From Arenibacter aquaticus (GTDB lineage Bacteria > Bacteroidota > Bacteroidia > Flavobacteriales > Flavobacteriaceae): 64,000 nt of DNA. Under the pieces are notes generated by a model. That model had not been told where the DNA came from. It did no database searches and saw only the letters and a program-made list of their open reading frames with translations. How positions within the stretch are numbered: the stretch's first letter is position 1; every line of letters starts with the position of its first letter. The stretch covers positions 542,210 to 606,209 of the forward strand of contig NZ_RQPJ01000021.1 of the NCBI RefSeq assembly GCF_003957295.1, given 5' to 3'. Below are positions 20,306-29,396 of this stretch, piece by piece. A program made the translations under genes and the position numbers.

Positions 20306-21745
20306 TTAAATTATTTCCAGTTTTATTTTTGAAAACAGGGATTTTGGGGCAGCACAAACAGGGCAGGTATAGGCTTCTGAAACATCTTTGAAAGGTGTTC
20401 CACTGCGTATGTTCCACTTGGCATCCCCGTATTGCTCATCATATACTGTATAACACGAAGTACATTGGTACACTTCCCTTTCTAAATCAAGTTTATCCTG
20501 CTTTGCACTTTCCTTTTTCTTTATCCCAGCCTTCCCCAATTGGCTAAAGTATTTTCTACTCAGTTCCATTAACAGTCCAGGGAGCTCAATTTTATCCACA
20601 TCTTGGGCATATATTTTATATTCTTGTGTATTGGGATCAAAATTCTTAAAATGTAAGACGTTGTATGTTGGCCTAACCTCAAAATTCTTTACTATGCTGG
20701 GTTGTGTATTTTTTTCTATGACTACCGATGAAAAATGGGTGCGTTTTCCCGTTTCATTGCTTATACCAAAAGTAAGGCCGTATGTACTGATATCATTCTG
20801 ATCAAAGCTAAGTACCAAGAATTTTTTTAATTCCAAGGCTTCCAAATCATCTACTGGGAGATGCCAATTCATTTCCAATTGGGAATGCCTAATATTAATT
20901 CCTCTTTGTCCTAAAAAGCGCTCCAATTCTGGTCTACTGGAACTTTTAATACCTTTTATAATAAAAGATTTCCATGGTGTAATACATATTTTCCCAATGC
21001 TATTGTCCAAACAGAACCCGCATAGTTCCTTTAGAAAATCAAGATCGTACCTATTGTTGCGCCAATAGAGCCCAAGCCAATATTGGTCTATTCCCATTCT
21101 ATTCATGCCTTCGTAATACGGAAATTTTATATAGGGTATCTCCAGTTCCCTCTCTATGGTTCGGTTATTGGTATCCAGTTTTTTTGTAAGGATATAAAAC
21201 AACTCGTCTATGTCTTCCACATCCTGATAGATTTCTTCAATGGCTTTGGCAACCGTACAGATATCCCAACTATATATTAAAACTGGATAATAGACCGATT
21301 TTTTCCAATGCGGAAGTTTAACGTTCAAATACCAATAGTCTTCACTTTCTGAAGCAATAAAATTAAGATTACCGCTAAAAATAGGAACCAATCGCTGCTT
21401 TGGATCGGTGATATTGATCTTTAATTTAGGTTGGTAATCAAACCCTTCCAATATGTAGAGGTAGGTGGACCCCTTTAGCCAATGGGTCATGTCAAAAATA
21501 TCGGCCGATATATAGGAGCAAACAATATTTTGATAACTTCTGTCCGCTACAATATCCGTATTAAACTTGGAGATCTCTTCCAGATTTTCCTCTTGGGCAT
21601 GCTGTAAGGGAAACAATAAATCTTGTCTAGACCCAAAATAGACCTCTTTAAGTCCGCCAGCTTCCAGCATGGTTATGATGTCCTTTAATTCTCCAGGGGA
21701 GGTAACCCCACCTTTTATCAATATACGGTGTAAATCATCGTTCAT
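20306..21745 (-). CDS. Rubredoxin fused to a nitrite/sulfite reductase-like half domain
   Basis: The last about 55 residues of this 479-residue protein are a rubredoxin: CTSCYTVYDEQYGD, then AYTCPVCAAPKSLF, giving the CxxC...CPxC iron site. The larger N-terminal part is hard to place. A stretch near residues 235-265 (IGKICITPWKSFIIKGI) resembles the ferredoxin-like half domain of siroheme nitrite/sulfite reductases, but I see none of the Cys pairs that hold [4Fe-4S]-siroheme. It lies 12 nt after the stop of the fused nitrate reductase, on the same strand, so it is probably an electron carrier for that enzyme. The rubredoxin call is firm; the N-terminal call and the partner are inference. Confidence 0.85.
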   Translation of the reverse strand: MNDDLHRILIKGGVTSPGELKDIITMLEAGGLKEVYFGSRQDLLFPLQHAQEENLEEISKFNTDIVADRSYQNIVCSYISADIFDMTHWLKGSTYLYILEGFDYQPKLKINITDPKQRLVPIFSGNLNFIASESEDYWYLNVKLPHWKKSVYYPVLIYSWDICTVAKAIEEIYQDVEDIDELFYILTKKLDTNNRTIERELEIPYIKFPYYEGMNRMGIDQYWLGLYWRNNRYDLDFLKELCGFCLDNSIGKICITPWKSFIIKGIKSSSRPELERFLGQRGINIRHSQLEMNWHLPVDDLEALELKKFLVLSFDQNDISTYGLTFGISNETGKRTHFSSVVIEKNTQPSIVKNFEVRPTYNVLHFKNFDPNTQEYKIYAQDVDKIELPGLLMELSRKYFSQLGKAGIKKKESAKQDKLDLEREVYQCTSCYTVYDEQYGDAKWNIRSGTPFKDVSEAYTCPVCAAPKSLFSKIKLEII

Positions 21746-21757
21746 AATATTTACAAT

Positions 21758-24700
21758 TTAGGAGGTTACGGTTTGTAATTGTTTTTTTAGTATGTCCTGA
21801 ATTTCTGGCTTGCAGCTTCCACAGCCCAAACCAGCCCCGGTTTCGGAACACAGTTTGGAAAAATCGTCACAGCCCCCAGAGATGGTTTCTAGAAGGTTGC
21901 CTTCCCCAACCTGACTACAGGAACAAACCAATTTTCCTTTTAGTGGCACAGAATTGGATTGCCCCCTTAGCAATTCATTTCGTTTCTCGGATAGTTCTAT
22001 TTCCTCTTCTATAAGTCTTTTGAATTCTGCGAATTCATTTTTATCGCCCATCAGAATGGCCCCTTTTAGGGTATCGTCCTTAACAATACATTTTTTATAG
22101 TATTTCTTGCTAACGTCCATCAGTATAATTTCTTCATAACTACTGTCGCCAGCAGGAGCATTTACCATTCCCAAGCTGCATAGGTCAAGGTTTTCAAACT
22201 TAAGGATGTTCATGAGTATAGACCCATTATAGATACTGCTAAAATCGCCCAGGATAAATTTGGCAGCCGTGTCTGCCTGTTGTTCAGCAGCAGAGGTAAT
22301 CCCGAAAAGGGCATTTTTAAACTCTGCTATTTCACCCAGGGCAAATATATGCTCATCACTGGACTGTAAGTATTCGTTCACTACCACCCCCCTTCCGGTT
22401 TTAAGATCGGATTGCTTGGCCAATTCTATATTGGGACGTGTTCCAATGGCATAGACAATGGCATTACATTTTATGGTTCGGCCCGTTTTTAGGGTGACCG
22501 ACAAGGAATTTTTATAGTCTCTTTCCTCAAAGACAGTACTTACCTCGTTATCAAAATATACTTTTATACCTCTTTCACTAACATCTTCTGCCAATAGTCT
22601 ACTGGCAATACTATCCAATTGACGCTCCATTAATCTTGGGGCACGCTGTATAATGCTGATATTTACATTCCGGTTCTTTAATGCTGCGGCAAGCTCCAGT
22701 CCCAAGAGTCCGCCCCCAACAATAACCACATGTTGTTCTGTTGTGGGAAGTCCGGTATCATCCAGATATTTGCGAAGTTTATCGGCATCTCCCCGTTCCC
22801 TCATGGTAAAGCGTCCTGGCATATTTATTTGTACCTCACTTGGAACAAAAGCTCTACTGCCCGTAGCCAAGACCAAAATATCATAGGCATGCTCAAAGCC
22901 ATTGGCGTCCTGTACTGTTTTATTTACCCTATCTATATTGGTTATTCCCAATCCGGGATGTAGGGTAACATCCAATTTTTGAAGTTCTCCTTTTTTTAGT
23001 TTTTCCAGAGATTCCCATGAGAGCTCCTCACTAACATATTCTGGGAGCAATACCCTATTGTAGAAAGGATCCTTTTCCTTGGAGAACACATGTAGTGTGT
23101 CTATTTCGTTCTTTTCCCTATAGGTTTGTATAAAACGATAGGCCGCGGCACCGGCCCCTATTATCACAATCTTTTGCTTTGGCTTTTCGTATTTGGTCAC
23201 TTCAACCGCACAATATTTAAAATCGGGTTCCTTGGAAACGGGATCAACCAAGTCGTTGGTCAGATTATTGGCCCTTCCAAAATCATTGTTCAGCACTTTT
23301 CCCCAATGCATGGGCAAAAACACTACCTTTTCGCGAATATCAAAATTCACCTTTACCTTTACGCGTACTGTTCCCCGCCTACTTTTAACTACTGCAATAT
23401 CCCCATCCTTTAACTGTCTTAGGTAGGCATCTACCTTGTTCATTTCCAGATAGGGCTCGGGAATGTGGGTAAGCAACCGTTTTACCTTCCCTGTTTTAGT
23501 GCGTGTATGCCATTGATCCCTTACCCTGCCAGTGTTCAGTACCAACGGGTACTCCGGAGTTATTGTTTCAGAGCGGTTATACAATGACATTGGAGCGTTA
23601 AAATGCGACTTGCTATCATTGGTAAAGAACTGCTTGTCTACAAACAATCTTGGTGTTCCGGGATGTTTGTCATGGGGTACGGGCCATTGAAAACTGCCTT
23701 CAGTCTTTAAGCGTTCGTAAGACAAACCTGAAATGTCTATCTGAGTTCCCTTGGTTAAAAGGCAATGCTCATCATATACCTCAGAGGCACTGCCATAATT
23801 AAATCCGTTATAACCCATTTTTTGGGCGAACCTCCATAATATTTCTGCATCTGCCAACGCCTCACCCGGAGCATCAATAATCTTGGGAAGGTAACTTATC
23901 CTTCGCTCTGAATTGGTCATGGTGCCTTCTTTTTCCATCCATCCGGCAGCCGGCAAAAGAAGATCGGCAAACTTTGTGGTTTCGGCATTGTGCGAAATAT
24001 CCTGAACTACTACAAAATTAGCATTCTTAAGTGCTTTTTCTACCTTGTGTACATTGGGCATACTAACTATAGGATTGGTACAGATAATCCAAACAGCCTT
24101 CATTTTACCACTTTCCAAAGCATTGAACATCTCCGTGGCGGTATAGCCCGGTTCCGATTTTATTTCCTTTCCTCCCCAAAAGTCAGCTACTTCCTTACGG
24201 TGTTTGGGATTACCCAACTCCCTGTGGGCGGCTAAAAGACTGGCCATTCCACCAACTTCCCTACCGCCCATAGCGTTGGGCTGTCCCGTTAAGGAAAAAG
24301 GACCTGCCCCAGGTTTTCCTATCTGTCCGGTGAGTAGGGATAAATTCATTAAGGCCACATTCTTGGATACCCCAATTACACTTTGATTAAGTCCCATTGT
24401 CCACATACTTATAAAGGCCTTGGCATTTCCAATATACTGCGCGGCCTTCTTTATATCGTCTACCGTAATACCGCAAAGTTCCGAAGCTTTCCGTAGGGAA
24501 AGCTCAAAGGCACTATTCTTAACGGCATCAAAATTTACCGTATGCTTTTTAATGAAGTCCTTGTCAATTTTTTTCTTTTCAATTAACCAACGTGCTATGG
24601 CATTGAAGAGAATTACATCTGTGCCGGGTAATATTTGTAAATGTAGATCAGCCCCCGCACAGGTTTGGGTTTTACGGGGATCTACCACAATAATCTTTAC

Positions 24701-25291
24701 ATTTGGATTTTTCTCTTTATGACTCTCTATTCTCCTAAAAAGAATTGGATGGCACCAAGCAGGATTTGCCCCAGCAATCAAAAAACAATCTGAAAGCTCT
24801 ATATCCTCATAGGCTATGGGAACCGAATCCTCTCCAAGCATCTTTTTGTAGCCCACTACTGCAGAGCTCATACAGAGCCTGGAATTGGTGTCTATATTAT
24901 TGGTGCCAATAAAACCCTTGGTTAGTTTGTTCACTAAATAGTACTCTTCGGTAAGGCATTGACCAGAAACGTAGAAACCAACACTATCCGGACCGTGTTT
25001 TTCAATAATGCTCTTGAACACGGCTGCAGCCCTATCCAAAGCGGTATCCCAAGATACTCTTTGTAGCGGATGGTTCCTACTCCATCTCATTTCAGGAAAT
25101 AAAATTCTATCACTGGTATCTTGGGCTACATAGTTGAGGTTTTTCCCTTTGGAGCATAACATTCCTTTATTAACGGGATAATCAGGATCTCCTTTTACAC
25201 TTATAGTACCTTTGGTGTCCTTTTCCACCACTATACCACATCCCACCCCACAATAGGAGCAAATGGTTTTATGTTCGTTTCTATTCTGCAT
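21758..25291 (-). CDS. nasA: Assimilatory nitrate reductase fused to NirB-like FAD/[2Fe-2S] module
   Basis: The 1177-residue protein reduces nitrate to nitrite. Residues 11-50 hold an N-terminal [4Fe-4S] site (CSYCGVGCG ... MLCSKGKN). The molybdopterin domain follows to about 600, then a molydopterin-dinucleotide-binding domain to about 695 (LNTGRVRDQWHTRTKTGK). At about 705 a second enzyme begins: a pyridine-nucleotide/FAD oxidoreductase (VIIGAGAAAYRF, VVIVGGGLLGLELAAAL), and the end (about 1115-1172) is a BFD-like [2Fe-2S] domain (VCSCSQ ... GCGSCKPE). The fused part looks like the N-terminus of NirB and would let NAD(P)H feed electrons in one chain. Classical NasC/NasA is about 700-900 residues, so this is a long fused form. 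A TACGTA-type tandem box lies upstream. Confidence 0.93.
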   Translation of the reverse strand: MQNRNEHKTICSYCGVGCGIVVEKDTKGTISVKGDPDYPVNKGMLCSKGKNLNYVAQDTSDRILFPEMRWSRNHPLQRVSWDTALDRAAAVFKSIIEKHGPDSVGFYVSGQCLTEEYYLVNKLTKGFIGTNNIDTNSRLCMSSAVVGYKKMLGEDSVPIAYEDIELSDCFLIAGANPAWCHPILFRRIESHKEKNPNVKIIVVDPRKTQTCAGADLHLQILPGTDVILFNAIARWLIEKKKIDKDFIKKHTVNFDAVKNSAFELSLRKASELCGITVDDIKKAAQYIGNAKAFISMWTMGLNQSVIGVSKNVALMNLSLLTGQIGKPGAGPFSLTGQPNAMGGREVGGMASLLAAHRELGNPKHRKEVADFWGGKEIKSEPGYTATEMFNALESGKMKAVWIICTNPIVSMPNVHKVEKALKNANFVVVQDISHNAETTKFADLLLPAAGWMEKEGTMTNSERRISYLPKIIDAPGEALADAEILWRFAQKMGYNGFNYGSASEVYDEHCLLTKGTQIDISGLSYERLKTEGSFQWPVPHDKHPGTPRLFVDKQFFTNDSKSHFNAPMSLYNRSETITPEYPLVLNTGRVRDQWHTRTKTGKVKRLLTHIPEPYLEMNKVDAYLRQLKDGDIAVVKSRRGTVRVKVKVNFDIREKVVFLPMHWGKVLNNDFGRANNLTNDLVDPVSKEPDFKYCAVEVTKYEKPKQKIVIIGAGAAAYRFIQTYREKNEIDTLHVFSKEKDPFYNRVLLPEYVSEELSWESLEKLKKGELQKLDVTLHPGLGITNIDRVNKTVQDANGFEHAYDILVLATGSRAFVPSEVQINMPGRFTMRERGDADKLRKYLDDTGLPTTEQHVVIVGGGLLGLELAAALKNRNVNISIIQRAPRLMERQLDSIASRLLAEDVSERGIKVYFDNEVSTVFEERDYKNSLSVTLKTGRTIKCNAIVYAIGTRPNIELAKQSDLKTGRGVVVNEYLQSSDEHIFALGEIAEFKNALFGITSAAEQQADTAAKFILGDFSSIYNGSILMNILKFENLDLCSLGMVNAPAGDSSYEEIILMDVSKKYYKKCIVKDDTLKGAILMGDKNEFAEFKRLIEEEIELSEKRNELLRGQSNSVPLKGKLVCSCSQVGEGNLLETISGGCDDFSKLCSETGAGLGCGSCKPEIQDILKKQLQTVTS

Positions 25292-25304
25292 AAAATCCTT
25301 TTAA

Positions 25305-25359
25305 TAAAGATACCTATTAATTGAAAGTATAAAATTACCAAATTAAGTATAAATACGTA
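25305..25359 (-). promoter_or_regulatory. nasA promoter: tandem TAAGTA-N4-TACGTA box and -7 like element
   Basis: On the plus strand the box reads TAAGTATAAATACGTA at 25344-25359, 53-68 nt upstream of the ATG. The minus strand has a near-consensus Bacteroidetes -7 element TATCTTTA at 25312-25305 (consensus TAnnTTTG). The box edge is 32 nt from the -7 element, the same spacing as at cobA. The function is inferred from recurrence at other nitrate genes. Confidence 0.5.
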
Positions 25360-25500
25360 GTAATTTATTAATAATAGTTTATCCTATTATTGATGAAAAG
25401 GCAATAAATAGCAATAATAATTGGCTAAAACAGAAATAAGACCATCCTAACGGGCATTAATCAATATATAATAGGCCCAAACTCCTTAAAATAATAAACC

Positions 25501-26172
25501 TTAGACCAAATTGTACTCTTGAGCCTTTTTGGCTAGATCCATTAGGTTGTTCACGCCCAATTTGCGCATTAGGTTAAAACGGTGGGTCTCAATGGTACGC
25601 TTGCTTTTTTTTAGCTTTTCGGAGATTTGCTTGTTGGTGAGTCCTGATAGTACCAATTCTAGGATTTGTAACTCCTTGTTTGTAATTCCGAAGGAGTTAT
25701 TGGCATTTTTGGAGGTGGGTTTGTTCTCCTTTTGTACCTGTGATTGCCCCAATAAATTATTGACCAAAACATTGGAGATGTCCCCACTAAAATATTTCCC
25801 ACCTTGTTCAACAGTGGATATGGCCTTAAGAAATTCTGTTTTTCCGGTATCTTTCAGTAAATACCCACTTGCACCGGCACTGACTGATTTTAAGATATAT
25901 TCTTCTGAGTCGTGCATGGAAAGTATAATGCATTTGGTAGTGGAATGGTGTTTTTTTAATTCCTCTACCGCCTCTATTCCATTCATTTCGGGCATACGTA
26001 TATCTATAATCAAAAGATCCGGATGTTTCTTTAGCACCATTTCAACGGCTTCCTTCCCGTTGGATACTTCTCCTATAACTTCATAATTTTTATCCTCTTC
26101 CAATAGGGCACGGATTCCGTCCCTTACTAGGGAATGGTCATCTGCTAAAACGATACGTGTAGTCTTTTCCAA
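25501..26172 (-). CDS. NarL/FixJ-type response regulator (REC + LuxR HTH)
   Basis: The 223-residue protein has a receiver domain with the acidic pair DDHS at 11-14, phospho-acceptor Asp57 (LIIDIRMPEMNG) and KDTGK-type switch Lys, followed by a LuxR-type helix-turn-helix at about 155-215 (LVLSGLTNKQISEKLKKSKR, then TIETHRFNLMRKLG). LuxR-type regulators usually pair with HisKA_3 kinases; the only such kinase in the window is at 39124, at the far end of the nitrate cluster. The start codon is a TTG at 26172: I find no in-frame ATG upstream before a stop. A good promoter element TATATTTG lies 20 nt upstream. Confidence 0.93.
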   Translation of the reverse strand: MEKTTRIVLADDHSLVRDGIRALLEEDKNYEVIGEVSNGKEAVEMVLKKHPDLLIIDIRMPEMNGIEAVEELKKHHSTTKCIILSMHDSEEYILKSVSAGASGYLLKDTGKTEFLKAISTVEQGGKYFSGDISNVLVNNLLGQSQVQKENKPTSKNANNSFGITNKELQILELVLSGLTNKQISEKLKKSKRTIETHRFNLMRKLGVNNLMDLAKKAQEYNLV

Positions 26173-26191
26173 AATTTTATTTCTATTTGAA

Positions 26192-26231
26192 CAAATATAG
26201 GATAAATTTAAAAACTAAGTATTCATACGGT
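26192..26231 (-). promoter_or_regulatory. Promoter and weak tandem box before the NarL-type regulator
   Basis: The minus strand has TATATTTG (26199-26192), an exact match to the TAnnTTTG element. Upstream, the plus strand reads TAAGTATTCATACGGT at 26216-26231, a degenerate copy of the TACGTA-N4-TACGTA box found at other nitrate genes. This hints at autoregulation but the match is weak. Confidence 0.45.
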
Positions 26232-26334
26232 GACAATTGCATATTGGTTTTGCTGTATTGTACCGCTGTTTCGTTTATTATGAAAGTCTTGGGGGGAGCT
26301 ATTGATTATACTGCCCAATGAGTATTTCTATATT

Positions 26335-26363
26335 TTAAGGCCCCGCAACGGACGGGGCCTTAA
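26335..26363 (-). terminator. GC-rich hairpin after the outer-membrane barrel gene
   Basis: TTAAGGCCCCG (26335-26345) and CGGGGCCTTAA (26353-26363) form a perfect 11-bp stem with a 7-nt loop in otherwise AT-rich DNA, 8 nt beyond the stop at 26371. On the minus strand it is followed by AAAATATAG and not by a U-run, so it is terminator-like without a classic tail. It probably ends the nrt transcript. Confidence 0.6.
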
Positions 26364-26370
26364 TAGGTTT

Positions 26371-27654
26371 TTATTTAGAAGTATTAAGGAATTTTGGTTT
26401 TATGACCAACATGGCCCAGGCCCAGTTCTGACTGGAAGCGGCAATATCCTGTGTAGTTCCTTTTAATTGGTACATACCGTCATTGGCAAATAGTTGGGAG
26501 TACCCTAACTTGAGTGCATATCCCTTAAAAGTCTGGGAATAGACCAGGTCCAATTCCGTGCCCAAGGATTTATTCCCGCTTCCAAGTTCCTGCTCTCCAC
26601 TAAAGTTCAAGGCTTTTATTAACAGGCTAGACTTCTCTCCCAATTTTAAATTAGCACTTAGGTGTATATCAAACAATCCTATCGAGTTGGCATGGTTACC
26701 TACGTAGAAATAATCCATGAACCCGTTAAATTTATGATTGGTTCCATATAGGGGGAAGAAGGCCTCGGTCTTATTTGCGGTTTCCGCATCATTGCCGCTA
26801 ATTATTTCTATTCCTGCCCCTAGCCCCACTTTGCTGCTGGCTTTGTAAGTGAGATCGAGCCCTAAAAGATAAGCCCCGGAAACTTTAGCAGAACCTTGAC
26901 GTTCCCCTGTTTGTAAAAAGGCATTCATTGCTGCCCCAAAACTTCCCTTCGAATAATTCAAGTGGGTTCCAAAGGTCTGTAAATTACTTGTTCCATCTGC
27001 AGTGGTACCATCGGCTTCAAAATTTTGAAAGCCGTTGTTAAGCACCAATAGGCTAGCCGACATATTTGCCCATTTTTGTTTTAAGTAGAGGTACTGCATG
27101 GTCTTATAGCTAAAATATCCCGTGGTATTGTATGTGGTTCCTACAGATTGAAACCCCGTTGGATTGTCAAAATCCTGATTGAATGCCAACCCAAGGTCCA
27201 GTTGAAAGCTTTCCTTCCCATATTTTAAAATAGCCGCATCGTGATTTCTTCCTTGCTGTGCCCAGTCCAAACCGCCAAATATTCGTTGGTCGTCATAAAT
27301 AATGGATTGTCGCCCCAATTTGGTTGAAAATCCCTCGCCTAGGTTAATGTCGGCCCAGGCTTCAAAAACTGCAAAGGAGTCGTTCTGGTCATCGGGTAAA
27401 ATTTGTCGGTTCTCACCCCATACCATGACATCCTGTATACTTAGATAGAATTTATAAGCGTCCACGGCATATCCGGCATTTAGCCTGGCCCTAGTGCTTA
27501 TAGCAAAAGCGGCATCGGCATCGTCGGCAATAAGATTGCCAAAGCCATGGCGATATTCGGTACGGGGTCTAAATTCTCCATCCAGGGTAAATTGTGCACT
27601 GATGAACTGTGCGGATAAACACAATAGTCCGATTAATAAGTGTCTTTTTTTCAT
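26371..27654 (-). CDS. Alginate_export-family outer-membrane beta-barrel protein
   Basis: This 427-residue protein has a signal peptide (ends AQFISA) and then the family start FTLDGEFRPRTEYRHGFG, with alternating beta-strand sequence to the end (WAWAMLVIKPKF). The family is named for an alginate porin, but there are no alginate genes here. The gene ends the run nrtA-nrtB-nrtC-nrtD-barrel on the minus strand, 35 nt after the last ATPase gene, so it may be the outer-membrane pore for nitrate or nitrite, an anion like alginate. That role is inference from place only. Confidence 0.85.
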   Translation of the reverse strand: MKKRHLLIGLLCLSAQFISAQFTLDGEFRPRTEYRHGFGNLIADDADAAFAISTRARLNAGYAVDAYKFYLSIQDVMVWGENRQILPDDQNDSFAVFEAWADINLGEGFSTKLGRQSIIYDDQRIFGGLDWAQQGRNHDAAILKYGKESFQLDLGLAFNQDFDNPTGFQSVGTTYNTTGYFSYKTMQYLYLKQKWANMSASLLVLNNGFQNFEADGTTADGTSNLQTFGTHLNYSKGSFGAAMNAFLQTGERQGSAKVSGAYLLGLDLTYKASSKVGLGAGIEIISGNDAETANKTEAFFPLYGTNHKFNGFMDYFYVGNHANSIGLFDIHLSANLKLGEKSSLLIKALNFSGEQELGSGNKSLGTELDLVYSQTFKGYALKLGYSQLFANDGMYQLKGTTQDIAASSQNWAWAMLVIKPKFLNTSK

Positions 27655-27689
27655 AATCTATTTTTTAGGGGGTTGTTATTATTTTATTA

Positions 27690-28517
27690 TTAATGTTCTA
27701 GAAAGTCGATCAAGTGTTTTCTGTATTGGTAGTAATCTGGATGTTCCAAAACATCCTTGCGGGTTCTTGGCCTTTCAAAATTGATATTGAGCACATCCCC
27801 TATTTTAGCTTTGGGGCCACTGGTCATCATTATCACCCGGTCTGCCAAAAAAATTGCTTCATCCACATCATGGGTGATCATGACCGCGGTTATTTTTTCT
27901 TTGTTCCAGATTTCAATTAGGATATCCTGTAATTCCCCCCTTGTTAGCGAATCTAACATACCAAAAGGTTCATCCAGTAAAAGTACCTTGGGCTTTATGG
28001 CAAATGCGCGGGCTATTCCAACGCGCTGCTGCATCCCTTGTGATAGTTCTATAGCCTTTTTGTGAAAGGCTCCTTCCAGACCAACCTTGTGCAAATAATA
28101 TTTGGCAATGTCCCTACGTTGCACCTTGGTAGCGTGGGAAAATACTTGATCCACACCAAGCATCACGTTTTGCAGTGCGGTCATCCAAGGCATTAGGCTG
28201 GGCGATTGAAAAATAACACCCCGGTCTGGTCCAGGGCCCTTTACCGGATTTCCCAGTACAGAAATATTTCCACCAGAAATTGGGTTTAATCCCGCTATCA
28301 TGGACAACATGGTTGTTTTGCCACAACCAGAATGCCCTATAATGGTCACAAATTCTTCCCTCATGATCTGAAGGTTTAAATCTTCAAGGACTACATACTC
28401 ACCTTTAGGGGTAGGATATACTTTCTTAAGTTTGTTGAGATCCAGCATTACTTTGGAAGGATATATAATTCCATTTTCTGTATAGGTTGATTGTTCTTTT
28501 ATAGTTGGTGTATTCAT
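27690..28517 (-). CDS. Nitrate-type ABC transporter ATP-binding protein (NrtC/NrtD-like)
   Basis: The 275-residue ATPase has Walker A (GHSGCGKTT), the Q-loop ([12 protein letters not shown]), the ABC signature [14 protein letters not shown], Walker B ([13 protein letters not shown]) and the switch His ([16 protein letters not shown]). The SPSLMPWMT block is typical of the nitrate/sulfonate/taurine group. It lies 17 nt after the first ATPase gene. Two different ATPases next to one permease match the NrtC/NrtD heteropair, and neither carries the NrtA-like C-terminal domain seen in cyanobacterial NrtC. Confidence 0.93.
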   Translation of the reverse strand: MNTPTIKEQSTYTENGIIYPSKVMLDLNKLKKVYPTPKGEYVVLEDLNLQIMREEFVTIIGHSGCGKTTMLSMIAGLNPISGGNISVLGNPVKGPGPDRGVIFQSPSLMPWMTALQNVMLGVDQVFSHATKVQRRDIAKYYLHKVGLEGAFHKKAIELSQGMQQRVGIARAFAIKPKVLLLDEPFGMLDSLTRGELQDILIEIWNKEKITAVMITHDVDEAIFLADRVIMMTSGPKAKIGDVLNINFERPRTRKDVLEHPDYYQYRKHLIDFLEH

Positions 28518-28534
28518 GTTGTTATTTCTTAATG

Positions 28535-29380
28535 TTAAAATTGCCCAACAAAGTTTTTAGGTGTTAGGTCCGGGAGCGTATAAATGGCATTAGATACCGA
28601 TTTTCGCTTATTTCCAATATCCATCAAATAGGCTATTATAGCATTTCTCGTCTTCATAAAATTGGCATTGTCATTTAGTGCTGTCTTGTCCCTGGGACGT
28701 TCAATATCTATTTTAAACTCCGGTCCCAGGGTGGCACGAGGGCCTGGTTTTAAGGGGATAATCCTATCGGCCATATAAATTCCCTCATCCACATCGTTCG
28801 TAATCAAGAGTGCGGTGCGTTTGTCCTTACTCCAGATATTAAGAATTTCGTCCTGGAGATTCCCTCTGGTTAGGGCATCCAAGGCGCCCAGAGGTTCGTC
28901 CATGATGATCATTTCCGGTTTCATGGCTAGGGCTCTGGCCACTGATACACGTTGTCTCATGCCTCCTGATAGTTCCTTGGGCCGTTTATTTATTGCGGGG
29001 CCCAGCCCTACCATCTCTACATAATTGGACACTCTCTTGGAGCGTTCGGTCTTACTTTCTGTAGGAAAGGCTTCTTTTACGGCCATAGCTACATTTTGCC
29101 CAACGGTAAGCCAAGGAAGTAATGAATAGTTTTGAAAAATCACTCCCCTTTCATGGCTGGTATCCACAACAGGTTTTCCCTTGAACAATATTTCGCCACT
29201 AGTAGGTTTCAACAGTCCGTTGATTAAATTTACCAAGGTGGTCTTGCCACTACCCGTAAATCCAACAATGGCAACAAATTCACCTTCCTCAATTTTTAGG
29301 TTTATATCTGAAAGTACTTCGGTACTTGCGGTTCCTTGACCATAGGTCTTGCATACATTTTTAAGCTCTAAATACGCCAT
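28535..29380 (-). CDS. Nitrate-type ABC transporter ATP-binding protein (NrtC/NrtD-like)
   Basis: The 281-residue ATPase has Walker A (GFTGSGKTT), Q-loop ([13 protein letters not shown]), signature [14 protein letters not shown] and Walker B ([13 protein letters not shown]). In the switch region the usual ITHD reads ITNDVDEG: the H-loop His is replaced by Asn, while the partner ATPase keeps its His. In a heterodimer this could make one of the two ATP sites weak or inactive. The C-terminal about 50 residues extend past the core. It starts 16 nt downstream of the permease gene. Confidence 0.93.
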   Translation of the reverse strand: MAYLELKNVCKTYGQGTASTEVLSDINLKIEEGEFVAIVGFTGSGKTTLVNLINGLLKPTSGEILFKGKPVVDTSHERGVIFQNYSLLPWLTVGQNVAMAVKEAFPTESKTERSKRVSNYVEMVGLGPAINKRPKELSGGMRQRVSVARALAMKPEMIIMDEPLGALDALTRGNLQDEILNIWSKDKRTALLITNDVDEGIYMADRIIPLKPGPRATLGPEFKIDIERPRDKTALNDNANFMKTRNAIIAYLMDIGNKRKSVSNAIYTLPDLTPKNFVGQF

Positions 29381-29396
29381 ACATCTGTTTTAGGGG

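Noticed and set aside
26371..27654. Alginate export or alginate biosynthesis
   Set aside because: Only the family name suggests alginate; no alginate synthesis, epimerase or lyase genes are present and the operon is a nitrate transporter.
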